Below, piece after piece: positions 1-7,210 of a stretch of 7,656 nucleotides of DNA. Each line of letters opens with the position of its first letter. The stretch's first letter is position 1. The position numbers were made by a program, and so were the translations under genes. Origin of the DNA: a bacterium (GTDB taxonomy: Bacteria > Vulcanimicrobiota > Xenobia > RGZZ01); the NCBI GenBank assembly GCA_021782195.1, contig JAJXVI010000098.1, positions 1-7,656 of the forward strand, read 5' to 3'. A model generated the notes under the pieces. It made no database searches. It had not been told where the DNA came from and saw only the letters and a list, made by a program, of their open reading frames with translations.

Positions 1-60
1 CGTCAGCACGAGCACCGCCCCAAGCTTGAGGTTGAGCGACCAGGCGGGATGGACGCTCAC
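1..60 (-). CDS. N-terminus of a probable membrane protein, third gene of the Hsp70 operon (cut by window edge)
   Basis: The reverse strand opens a frame with GTG at 60..58, and its TGA-containing overlap (GTGA) coincides with the stop codon of the J-like gene. The 20 visible codons give MSVHPAWSLNLKLGAVLVLT, which runs off the window with no stop. A short polar start followed by a hydrophobic run (from about residue 12) looks like the beginning of a signal-anchor or first transmembrane helix, as in membrane sensors with an N-terminal helix. A purine-rich GGGAT lies about 8 bases before the GTG and could be the ribosome binding site. The 4-base overlap repeats the arrangement of the preceding junction, which supports a real gene coupled to the operon. 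Its function cannot be named from 20 residues. Confidence 0.6.
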   Translation of the reverse strand, partial: MSVHPAWSLNLKLGAVLVLT

Positions 61-521
61 GGTCCCCATCCCAGGACTCGGCGCGCCCCCACCCATCCGC
101 CGACAGGCAGCGGCTGCCGTGCGAGGTTGCATGATCCCGGCGCCAGCGGAAGGGAATCGCGCTCGCCCGCTTCGACACGGGCGGGTGCCTCGCACGAAGC
201 GTCCACCAAAAACTGCAAAGGCTCCGCAACAAGCCCCGCCGCGTCATCGAGCGTCGCATTCGGGGAAATCGAGGCCCACATCTCGTAGAGGAGTCGACGT
301 GCAGGGTCACGCAGAAAAGCCGCCGCAGCCCGAACGCGCTCCACCGTGCGGGGCTGTGGACCGAGCGGTGTGGGGTATGTTGCAGCCTGGCCAAGACCGA
401 GCGTCAACATCCCCGTGAGTCTTGCTGCAGCCCGCTCTATTTCCGCCCGGGAGCAATCGGGTGAAAGCTCCAGGACGTAGAAAGGATTTTCGTTCACCAG
501 GGTCTCAAGATTGTCAATCAT
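57..521 (-). CDS. J-domain-like protein lacking the HPD motif, partner of the adjacent Hsp70
   Basis: A 154-aa protein starting at ATG 521, which overlaps the Hsp70 stop by 4 bases (ATGA). An AGG about 6 bases upstream supports this start over a longer in-frame extension to 722 that would lie inside the Hsp70 gene. Residues 12-19 (NPFYVLEL) match the opening of a J domain, residues 24-46 form a likely helix II, and residues 60-82 (with the RDPARRLLYEMW stretch) match helices III/IV. Where helix II should end in the HPD tripeptide there is instead a longer loop, TYPTPLGPQPRT (about 49-60). HPD is what normally stimulates Hsp70 ATP hydrolysis, so this is not a standard co-chaperone. The C-terminal 40 or so residues are Pro/Gly/Arg-rich and match nothing I know. 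Coupling to the Hsp70 gene implies a complex with it; that is inference. Confidence 0.8.
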   Translation of the reverse strand: MIDNLETLVNENPFYVLELSPDCSRAEIERAAARLTGMLTLGLGQAATYPTPLGPQPRTVERVRAAAAFLRDPARRLLYEMWASISPNATLDDAAGLVAEPLQFLVDASCEAPARVEAGERDSLPLAPGSCNLARQPLPVGGWVGARRVLGWGP

Positions 522-2950
522 CGCACACCTGAGTCGTGTCCTTTGCGGCGCAGTTCCGGATCGTGCGGCATCAACTTCCACAGCTCCTCGGTCACACTCT
601 GGAGGGTCGCACGGTCGGCAGCCTGCAACGCTCGCCAACCATCGCGCACGAGCACCTGTGCCCTCGGCAGATCGTCTGCAGCGTTGATGTGGGATGCAGC
701 AGCCTCGAAAGCGTGTCGCCACGCGTCTGGATGACGAAACCAGGCCGTCGTCCCCATTCGGCGAACCTGTACGAGACGTCGTTGAAGCTCATCGAGGTCC
801 TCCTCCTGGCGAGCCTTCCGCACAGCCAGGGCGACCTCCTCGAACAGGTCCTGCTCGGCCGGGGTACCGTGCGACGACACCCACTCTCCCGCCCAGGTCA
901 GGTCGTTCTGCGCGTCGATGTGGAGTTGCATCCAGTGTGTGCGGGTTTCGATAGCGTCGACGCGCGCATCGATCTCCTGGAGCAGCCGTTGCGCCTTCAG
1001 ACCAGCGTCCGCATCCCCTCCGCGCGCCGCCTCGACGTCGCGCGTCACGTTGACCAGGGCAAGTTCAACCTCCATTGCCTCAACCAGGTCCTTGCCGCTT
1101 CGGGCGCCGTGGCATTTCCGAAGGCGAGCAGCAAGCGCGTCCAGAGCAGCCGCAAGCGTCTCGTGGCTCGTATCCGGCACGCACAGAAAAGCGACGTGCT
1201 CGAACAACCTGCCGGTCGCGGGAACGATCGCACGGGCGGAAAGTCTTCCGCTTCGGTCCACCTCCAGCGTCACCTCGAGCCTCGTAGACGGAGGAAGATT
1301 GCCGCCCTCTGCGTCGCCCGCAATCAGAAGCGTTCCAACCAACCGACAGAGGTCCGCGCGCTCGAATTCGCCCTGCACAATGGGAATCTTCAAGACCGAC
1401 TCCCCCGCGCCACCTACGAGGCTCTCCACCGTATGGTGAACAAACGTTCGACGAGCCGGCAACGGGGTTCCCCGTTCGAAGTAGATGCGAACACGATTGT
1501 CAGCCAACGCCACCCCGACTGCACGCGACAGGGGTGGATCGCCGATTGTAAGGCCCTGCACGATGGTGATGGAGGAAGGGTTCAGTTCAAGATGATTCCC
1601 ATCGCGCGTGCGCCCTTCCAGGTTGAACTCGCAGGGCTTCCGGGGTGTCAGTTCCAGGGACATCACGAACCCGTTTTCGCTATCGAGGACGGCGTCTTCA
1701 CTGCGCCACTGCCCATCGGCGCGTCGAGCACGTACTGCGTGCAAGGGCGGGTCCTGCTGTTCGCCCGCAAGTCTTCCCACAAGGTGAGGAAAGAGATCTG
1801 TCGAGACTGGAGGATAATGCAGCCAGAGGTTGCGGCCGGGACGTGTGATCTGCGATCGCGGACGCGCATCGAGTCCGGTGCTGGCGGCAAAAATTGCGGC
1901 GCCCTGGGCCACGAGGGTCATCGGGTCAAGCCCCTCACCACAGGGGGCCTCAAGCGCTTCGACAACGCGGATACGCAGATACGGAGTCAAGGTTGGACCA
2001 CCGACAAGCACAATTCGCTCCAGTCGACGCACCCTGTGGCGTTCAATCAGGCGACGCGTTACGTCAAGGGTGCGCTGCACGAATGGCGAGGTAAGTCTCT
2101 GCAACAGTTCGCGGTCCACCACGAGGTCAAGGTCGCGTCCTTCCTTGAGCAACGGCACGGTCAGTGCGGCACGGGTCGTACGCGAGAGCTCAATACGAGT
2201 TTCCTCCACCGCCTGCCGGACCTTTCGCACGAGTGGCTCGTCCTGCGGATTTCCGCGGCTCACTGTCAGACCGGACGTCGTCTTGAACTCGCTCAAAGCC
2301 CAGTCCACGAGCGCCGCGTCGAAATCACGACCCCCGAGAAAATTATCGCCGTCGTGACCAACCACACGCAAGAATCCGTCACGAGTCTCCAGCAGCGAAG
2401 CGTCGAAGGTTCCCCCTCCAAGGTCATACACGAGCCAGTACCCGTTCGATTCTTGAGCAGTCCAGCCGGCAGCCAGGGCCGAGGCCACAGGCTCAGCGAT
2501 GAGTTCCACCGTCTCCAGACCTGCTTTTCGTGCAGCTTCAGAGGTCGCGGCTGATTGAGGCAACTCGAACAGCGCCGGAATGCTGATTACCCCTCCTCGT
2601 GGAAAAAAACCGCACTGCTCACGGACGTCGTGACAGATGCTTTCCAACACACACGCAGCAAGTTCACCTGCGGTCATTGTCCGTGCGCTCGCGGGAAAAC
2701 GCAACGGCGACGCACTCCCCATGAGTCGCTTGAAGGCAGCGTGCGTGTTTTCCGGATCGGATTCGAGGAAACGCCGCGCACGTGCACCGACTGTGACTGT
2801 ACCCCTTCCATCGATGCGTACGACCGAAGGCGTCAGAAACGCCCCCTGTGCATTGCGCACGAACTCCATTGAATGGTTGTCGAACAGTGCCGCAACCGAG
2901 TTCGACGTGCCCAGGTCAATTCCAAGGTAGACGGGAGACGCTTCACTCAT
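518..2950 (-). CDS. Divergent Hsp70 (DnaK-like) family chaperone with long C-terminal region
   Basis: An 810-aa protein; E. coli DnaK is about 638. The N-terminal ATPase domain is complete. Phosphate-1 loop GIDLGTSNS is at 10-18, a DPENTHAAFKRLMG segment carries the equivalent of catalytic lysine at K74, AEPVASALAAG is at 152-162, phosphate-2 DLGGGTFD at 176-183, GGRDFD at 206-211 and the adenosine motif LVGGPTLTPYLR at 315-326. The threonine that DnaK autophosphorylates (in GDTHLGG) is N203 here. After about 360 the canonical linker and DVTPLSLG-like start of the substrate domain are missing, replaced by a segment with LWLHYPPVSTDL (375-386). Residues about 535-575 (RLVGTLLIAGD, TRLEVTLEVDRSGRLSARA) resemble the end of a beta substrate-binding domain. 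Residues about 590-810 are mostly helical and charged. ATP-dependent chaperone activity in the cytoplasm is likely; the client is unknown. It is the first recognised gene of the operon. The start directly precedes the conserved ATPase fold, though its SD is weak. Confidence 0.93.
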   Translation of the reverse strand: MSEASPVYLGIDLGTSNSVAALFDNHSMEFVRNAQGAFLTPSVVRIDGRGTVTVGARARRFLESDPENTHAAFKRLMGSASPLRFPASARTMTAGELAACVLESICHDVREQCGFFPRGGVISIPALFELPQSAATSEAARKAGLETVELIAEPVASALAAGWTAQESNGYWLVYDLGGGTFDASLLETRDGFLRVVGHDGDNFLGGRDFDAALVDWALSEFKTTSGLTVSRGNPQDEPLVRKVRQAVEETRIELSRTTRAALTVPLLKEGRDLDLVVDRELLQRLTSPFVQRTLDVTRRLIERHRVRRLERIVLVGGPTLTPYLRIRVVEALEAPCGEGLDPMTLVAQGAAIFAASTGLDARPRSQITRPGRNLWLHYPPVSTDLFPHLVGRLAGEQQDPPLHAVRARRADGQWRSEDAVLDSENGFVMSLELTPRKPCEFNLEGRTRDGNHLELNPSSITIVQGLTIGDPPLSRAVGVALADNRVRIYFERGTPLPARRTFVHHTVESLVGGAGESVLKIPIVQGEFERADLCRLVGTLLIAGDAEGGNLPPSTRLEVTLEVDRSGRLSARAIVPATGRLFEHVAFLCVPDTSHETLAAALDALAARLRKCHGARSGKDLVEAMEVELALVNVTRDVEAARGGDADAGLKAQRLLQEIDARVDAIETRTHWMQLHIDAQNDLTWAGEWVSSHGTPAEQDLFEEVALAVRKARQEEDLDELQRRLVQVRRMGTTAWFRHPDAWRHAFEAAASHINAADDLPRAQVLVRDGWRALQAADRATLQSVTEELWKLMPHDPELRRKGHDSGVR

Positions 2951-3602
2951 ACACTCAAGCTTTCAACGCACGCCCCCTGGGCCTCCTTGCGCGAGGTACG
3001 ACCGTAAGCTTGTTTTCGGCAGTCGGTACACTCCTTCGAGAACACCTTCTTCCGACCCCACAGAGAGTCGCTTGCCAGGCCCAAGCGCGCCGAGCGTTTG
3101 GGCGTCTGGCGCGACCAGCTGACCGACCCGACCCACGAGGTCACAAACGAAAAACTCGAGGAGTAGAACGGGCCCTGGCACACCTTTCGCGTGCCCGCCT
3201 CCGAAAGGCCGCCAGACAAATGCGGGAGTCGACCGAGCGGATTACTGTTGACAGGGGGGATGCAGAGCATCCGTTGTCCCAGTGCGAAGTCGGAGCCGCG
3301 AGCAGGCAAGTGAACCTGTCAGCCATCTCGACTTCTGGCATGGCAACCAGGAGGCGCCCGCTCGTCCTGGAGAGGTTCGAAAGTACACGCGTCCACGTGT
3401 TTCTCGCCGGTCCGGGCCAACCCTCTGTTCGTGGCAGTGGCCGCCGACAGTTCGCCACTCGCTCGGGCCTGCCTGGAGAGCGAAGCGGCGTGGTGGCGAA
3501 GGGCGTCCACGGCAAAGATGCCGCGGGGTCGCGCGACTGCCTCTTCGCCCCCCCCTCGAGCACGTACTGCATTTGATGCGTGCCAAAGCTGTTGACCGTG
3601 CC
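2951..3602. other. Long stretch between the Hsp70 operon and the HdeD-like gene, no convincing gene
   Basis: About 650 bases with no recognisable protein. Several open frames of 70-140 codons exist on both strands, but none resembles a known family. Two minus-strand ones are worth recording. One spans 2947..3309; its stop overlaps the Hsp70 ATG as ATGA and its last part reads KKVFSKECTDCRKQAYG. The other spans 2963..3181 from GTG, encoding 72 aa, with a natural-looking hydrophobic start (GPVLLLEFF) but no well-placed SD. They overlap, so at most one is real. The region must hold the promoter of the Hsp70 operon if that operon is not read through from the HdeD-like gene, but I found no good sigma-70 or sigma-32 match on the minus strand. 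A run of eight C (3548..3555) and a small hairpin (3258..3272) are present. Confidence 0.5.
3258..3272. repeat. Short perfect inverted repeat (6-bp arms, 3-base loop)
   Basis: GGATGC at 3258..3263 and GCATCC at 3267..3272 form a perfect hairpin around AGA. A second partial stem, GACA (3250..3253) with TGTC (3275..3278), can extend it across a small internal loop. It lies in the gap upstream of the Hsp70 operon, with no T-run on either strand, so it does not look like an intrinsic terminator. A role as an operator or mRNA structure is possible but unsupported. Confidence 0.4.
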
Positions 3603-4190
3603 TCAGGTCAGGGTGCGCAGACGCAGACCGCCCCCGAGCAGCAGGAGCCCACAGCCTATGCCGTACATTGACAGCACACGAACGGGTTCCACTCCAGCAA
3701 CACGAGAGGCTACGATGAGCCACGCCCCCAACGCAACCCCGGCAACCGCCCGCAAGATAAAGTACACGTCGCCCGCAAGAAAGGTGCGAATCCAGAAAGC
3801 AAAGTTGAGTTCGCACAATGCTACCCCGAACGCCCAGATTGCGAGCGCGTAGAAGAGCCAGGAGGCACTTGAAGAGGGTCGGAACAGGATCAGGGTGCCA
3901 AACAGAACACTCCACGCGCCGCTCACGAGCAGCCAGACACTTCTGCGATGCCTGCTCGCATACCCGAGGGCGGTCATGGCACTGAAGCTTCCGTCTATTA
4001 CAAGACAGGCCCCAAAAAACGTGATCACGAGCCGCAACGCGAGTCGGGGTAGAAACAGCAGCGCACCCCCGAAACAGAGTGCGACGATGGCGCGAACAAG
4101 GGTACACAGCCACGCGTGACGTGCAAAGTCGGCCAGCAATGCCGGGTCACGGGTCAGGGACCTTCTCGGTTTTCGGTGTAAAGCCGTCAT
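3603..4190 (-). CDS. HdeD/DUF308-family six-helix inner-membrane protein
   Basis: A 195-aa membrane protein. A basic, soluble N-terminus of about 25 residues precedes six hydrophobic segments at about 27-47, 52-70, 84-103, 110-130, 141-161 and 170-187, grouped as helical hairpins with Gly-rich turns. Length, six-helix pattern and features such as FFGACLVIDGSFSAMTAL and ILRAVAGVALGAWLIVAS fit the HdeD acid-resistance family (DUF308). E. coli HdeD is an inner-membrane protein of about 190 aa linked to acid resistance at high cell density; its biochemical action is unresolved. The ATG at 4190 gives the family-like length, although no clear SD precedes it. The gene is divergent from alaS, with 242 bases between, and lies about 650 bases upstream of the Hsp70 gene on the same strand. 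Family assignment rests on topology and general resemblance; a specific acid role here is inference. Confidence 0.8.
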   Translation of the reverse strand: MTALHRKPRRSLTRDPALLADFARHAWLCTLVRAIVALCFGGALLFLPRLALRLVITFFGACLVIDGSFSAMTALGYASRHRRSVWLLVSGAWSVLFGTLILFRPSSSASWLFYALAIWAFGVALCELNFAFWIRTFLAGDVYFILRAVAGVALGAWLIVASRVAGVEPVRVLSMYGIGCGLLLLGGGLRLRTLT

Positions 4191-4432
4191 CGCGAATGTC
4201 TGTTCGAGTCAACCACAGCCTTTTCCTCGTTCGAAACGCTCGTGAAAGGATCCGAGAACGTGGGCGCGGGGGTCTTCCCCCACGGAATTGTCGGTGAATC
4301 GTCCACTGTCGGAAGGGGGCAATGAACGCAGGGCGAAATCGTGCCTTCCACCATCCAGGCGATCGGAAATCGACGAGACCGCCGACCACGAACTCGAAGA
4401 TCCGTGCGACCAGAGACAAGCGGAGACAGATT
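4191..4432. promoter_or_regulatory. Divergent intergenic region between HdeD-like gene and alaS
   Basis: These 242 bases must contain the start signals of two divergent genes. I could not find a convincing sigma-70 box pair in either direction. Structured elements are CGTGGG at 4259..4264 pairing with CCCACG at 4279..4284, and the alternative GGGGG (4268..4272) pairing with CCCCC (4277..4281) around TCTT. The two stems are mutually exclusive in part, which could be a leader structure if alaS transcription starts upstream of 4259. Nothing resembles a T-box. Open frames crossing this stretch look non-coding. Confidence 0.4.
4422..4425 (+). promoter_or_regulatory. Ribosome binding site fixing the alaS start
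   Basis: GGAG ends 7 bases before the ATG at 4433. The same frame is open upstream to an ATG at 4322, but that one has no SD and would add 37 residues rich in Arg, Pro and Thr that no alanyl-tRNA synthetase carries. The protein from 4433 begins MTGHEIRQKFLDFF, the usual N-terminus of the family. Confidence 0.8.
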
Positions 4433-7093
4433 ATGACCGGACACGAGATCCGCCAGAAGTTCCTCGACTTTTTTGCGCAGAACGGCCACCGAATCGTAAA
4501 GAGTTCGCCGCTGCTGTTGCCAAACGACCCCACCCTGCTGTTCGCGAATGCTGGGATGAACCAGTTCAAGAATCTGTTTCTCGGAAACGAGAAGCGCGAG
4601 TATCGCAGGGCAACCTCGTCACAAAAGTGCGTGAGAGCGGGCGGCAAGCACAACGATCTCGACGAAGTCGGACGCACCGCGCGTCATCATACTTTTTTCG
4701 AGATGCTTGGAAACTTCTCGTTTGGCGACTACTTCAAAGCGGAAGCCATCGGATTTGCGTGGCACTTGCTGGTTACCGAGCTCCACCTTCCCATCGAGCG
4801 GCTCTGGTTTACCGTCTACACAAACGATGACGAGGCGTTTGAACTCTGGAAGGCTGCAGGAGCTCCCGCGGATCGCATCCTCCGGTTTGCGGAAAAGGAA
4901 AACTTCTGGGAGATGGGCGAGATCGGACCGTGCGGACCGTGCTCTGAGATACATTATTATCTGGGCGATGATATGTCACTCAACACACCGGAGAAGGTCA
5001 ATGGCCCCGGCGACGACACCATCGAAATCTGGAACCTGGTCTTCATGCAGTATGAACGCGATGCAAACGGTACCCTCCACCCTCTGCCGGCGCCATCGGT
5101 CGACACGGGAATGGGGCTTGAACGGATTGCCGCCATTCTGCAGCACAAGCGCACCAACTATGAGACCGACCTGATCCGACCCATCATTGATTTCATCGCT
5201 CAACTCTGCGGACGGACCTACCACAGTGTGGAAACTGGAGGGATCCCGACCGACCAGGACAGCGAGAACGCATTCTCCATGCGCGTCATGGCCGACCACG
5301 CGCGGGCCACCGCCTTCTGCATCGCGGACGGAATCTTCCCTGGCAACGATGGGCGGGCCTACGTGCTGCGCAAGATCATGAGAAGAGCGCTCTGGCACGG
5401 GCACAGACTGGGCCTTGCCTCCCCGTTTTTTCACCGCATCACCAGCTTCGTGGTCGAACTGATGGGGGAACCGTATCCTGAGCTCGTAGCGGCACAAGAC
5501 ACGATTCAGCAGGTGGTCACGACCGAGGACCGTCTTTTCTCCTCCACCCTCACTTCTGGCGTAAAGCGCCTGGAGGACATCCTCAAGAAGACTGAAGGCA
5601 CCGAGATCAAAGGGTCCGATGCGTTCATGCTCTATGACACGTACGGACTGCGTGAGGACCTGATCACCTACATCGCCGAACGAAGCGGCTACACGGTGGA
5701 CTGGGAGGGATTCGGCGCCGAACTGGAAGAACAGCGCAGACGCGCAAGAGAAAGCTGGAAGGGATTCGCAGCCCGCAAGGTCGAGGAAGTCTATCGTACC
5801 CTCGCCGAGCAGGCCACCACGATATTTACTGGATACGAGGAAACTGGCACAACTGGCGTGAGGATTCGCACCTTGCTCGTCGATGGCGCGGCAGTGAGCG
5901 CGCTGTCGGAAGGCGCCGAAGCAGAAGTGGTGCTTGATCGGACTCCTTTCTATGCTGAAAGCGGAGGCCAGATCGGCGACAGCGGCGTCCTGGAGAGTGA
6001 CATTGCGCGCTTTCGAGTTCGCCAGACCTATTCACCGGCAACCGGATTGACCGTTCATCGAGGCGTGGTGGAGTATGGCACATTCAAGTGCGGCGACCTT
6101 CTCACCGCCCAGATCGATCACGCGCGTCGCAACCGCGTGCGGGCAAACCATACGGGCACCCACCTGCTGCACGCCGCTCTTCAGCAGGTGCTCGGGCCGC
6201 ACGTAAAACAGGCAGGCTCGCTGGTCGCGCCTGAGCGCCTGCGATTTGACTTCACGCACTTTGCACCTCTCACTGAAGAGCAGTTCCTCGAGGTCGAACG
6301 CCTGGTGAACGTGGAGATCCTGCGCAACGAACACGTGCACACCGCCCTCATGCCGCTCGAAGAGGCTGTGAACAGCGGTGCAATGGCGCTGTTCGGGGAA
6401 AAATATGGTGACCACGTGCGCGTGGTCAGCGTCCCTGGTTTCTCTCGCGAGCTGTGCGGCGGCACCCACGTCCGCGCCACGGGGGATATTGGAATGTTGA
6501 AGATAGTAAGCGACTCATCGATTGCCGCGGGCGTCCGCCGCATCGAGGCCGTGACCGGCGTCGGTGCATTTGAACGCTTCCAGGTCGTGGAATCGCAACT
6601 GGCCGCCGTTGCACAGCGCCTCAACACGTCCCCTGACGGTCTCCTCCCTCAGGTCGACCGGGTTCTCGCCCAGCTGCGCGCTGCACAAAAGGAACTCGAT
6701 GCGATCAAGATGAAGCTCGCGTCGGCCACCGCGGGGGACGCGCTGACGCGGATACGCTCGGTAAAGGACGTGTCGGTGCTTACGCAGCAGGTGGAAAACC
6801 TCGATGCCGGTGCACGCCGCAACCTTGCAGACGAGCTTCTCGGCAAGATGAAGAGTGGCGTTGTCGTACTGGCTCAGGCTGAGGACGGAAAGGTCTCCCT
6901 GCTGGTGAGAGTCAGCGAGTCGCTCAAAGGACGCCTCCACGCAGGACGCCTGGTGGGTCAGCTTGCCGTCATCGTCGGCGGGAAGGGCGGTGGGCGGCCA
7001 GATCTCGCCGAAGCTGGCGGCCGTGATGCATCGCGCCTTGGAGAGGCGCTTGACGCAGTATACACCGTGACCGAGCAGATGCTTGGCGAATAG
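4433..7093 (+). CDS. alaS: Alanyl-tRNA synthetase
   Basis: Charges tRNA-Ala with alanine in the cytoplasm (class II synthetase, EC 6.1.1.7) and edits mischarged Ser/Gly. It is complete at 886 aa; E. coli AlaRS is 876. The class II core runs from residue 1 to about 240: SSPLLLPNDPTLLFANAGMN (24-43), QKCVRAGGKHNDL (64-76), motif 2 region RHHTFFEMLGNFSFGDY (84-100), GPCGPCSEIHY (165-175) and motif 3 DTGMGLERI (224-232). The tRNA-recognition domain follows; N305 and D402 appear to match the E. coli residues that read the G3:U70 pair. The usual YGFPxDLT signature reads YGLREDLI (404-411). The editing domain has both zinc-site halves: HTGTH (H573, H577) and CGGTH (C675, H679), with TPFYAESGGQIGDSG at 504-518. 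The C-terminal domain carries a helical region (about 735-765) and GGKGGGRPDLAEAGG (849-863). Likely monocistronic, ending before a strong inverted repeat. Confidence 0.98.
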   Translation: MTGHEIRQKFLDFFAQNGHRIVKSSPLLLPNDPTLLFANAGMNQFKNLFLGNEKREYRRATSSQKCVRAGGKHNDLDEVGRTARHHTFFEMLGNFSFGDYFKAEAIGFAWHLLVTELHLPIERLWFTVYTNDDEAFELWKAAGAPADRILRFAEKENFWEMGEIGPCGPCSEIHYYLGDDMSLNTPEKVNGPGDDTIEIWNLVFMQYERDANGTLHPLPAPSVDTGMGLERIAAILQHKRTNYETDLIRPIIDFIAQLCGRTYHSVETGGIPTDQDSENAFSMRVMADHARATAFCIADGIFPGNDGRAYVLRKIMRRALWHGHRLGLASPFFHRITSFVVELMGEPYPELVAAQDTIQQVVTTEDRLFSSTLTSGVKRLEDILKKTEGTEIKGSDAFMLYDTYGLREDLITYIAERSGYTVDWEGFGAELEEQRRRARESWKGFAARKVEEVYRTLAEQATTIFTGYEETGTTGVRIRTLLVDGAAVSALSEGAEAEVVLDRTPFYAESGGQIGDSGVLESDIARFRVRQTYSPATGLTVHRGVVEYGTFKCGDLLTAQIDHARRNRVRANHTGTHLLHAALQQVLGPHVKQAGSLVAPERLRFDFTHFAPLTEEQFLEVERLVNVEILRNEHVHTALMPLEEAVNSGAMALFGEKYGDHVRVVSVPGFSRELCGGTHVRATGDIGMLKIVSDSSIAAGVRRIEAVTGVGAFERFQVVESQLAAVAQRLNTSPDGLLPQVDRVLAQLRAAQKELDAIKMKLASATAGDALTRIRSVKDVSVLTQQVENLDAGARRNLADELLGKMKSGVVVLAQAEDGKVSLLVRVSESLKGRLHAGRLVGQLAVIVGGKGGGRPDLAEAGGRDASRLGEALDAVYTVTEQMLGE

Positions 7094-7115
7094 GGCTGCT
7101 GCCACCGGAAAGGGT

Positions 7116-7169
7116 GCCAGACTGACCGTTGGGGCGCACTGCGAGACAGGCGTCAACGGTCAGTCTGGC
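7116..7169 (+). terminator. 16-bp perfect inverted repeat after alaS, candidate terminator
   Basis: The arms at 7116..7131 and 7154..7169 are exact reverse complements over 16 bases, separated by a 22-base loop that contains a further CGC/GCG mini-stem. The structure begins 22 bases after the alaS stop. A T-rich tract (TTTTTCTT, 7181..7188) follows, but only after 11 unpaired bases, so it is not a textbook intrinsic terminator. A terminator, an mRNA 3'-end stabiliser or a protein-binding palindrome are all possible. Confidence 0.55.
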
Positions 7170-7210
7170 CACGCTTCAGCTTTTTCTTGCGATGCTTGCT
7201 TTCTGTGAAT

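Noticed and set aside
522..722. Longer N-terminus for the J-like protein starting at 722
   Set aside because: The extra 67 residues are a shadow of the Hsp70 3' end, Arg/Cys-rich and unlike a J protein. ATG at 521 has an SD and a classic ATGA overlap.
536..2554. 672-codon open frame on the plus strand
   Set aside because: It lies wholly antisense to the Hsp70 gene, whose motifs are unmistakable. Its product has no recognisable family and is a codon-bias shadow of a GC-rich gene.
3248..3276. Perfect TTGACA on the plus strand as a -35 box
   Set aside because: At 17 bases downstream the sequence is CCGTTG, unlike a -10 box, and there is no plus-strand gene to serve.
2848..3576. 242-codon plus-strand open frame across the gap
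   Set aside because: It begins antisense within the conserved Hsp70 N-terminus, has a composition typical of random GC-rich frames and matches no family.
3569..3586. Minus-strand TGGCACG resembling a sigma-54 -24 box
   Set aside because: The GC of the -12 element is two bases too far away; sigma-54 spacing is strict.
3319..4113. 264-codon minus-strand frame overlapping the HdeD-like gene
   Set aside because: It is out of frame with a clear six-helix membrane protein and is Arg/Cys/His-rich, typical of a shadow.
4322..4432. 37-residue N-terminal extension of AlaRS
   Set aside because: No SD at 4322 and no resemblance to AlaRS N-termini, while ATG 4433 has a GGAG at 7 bases.
4147..4677. Minus-strand frame covering the alaS promoter region and 5' end
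   Set aside because: It is antisense to the conserved AlaRS N-terminus and has no recognisable product.
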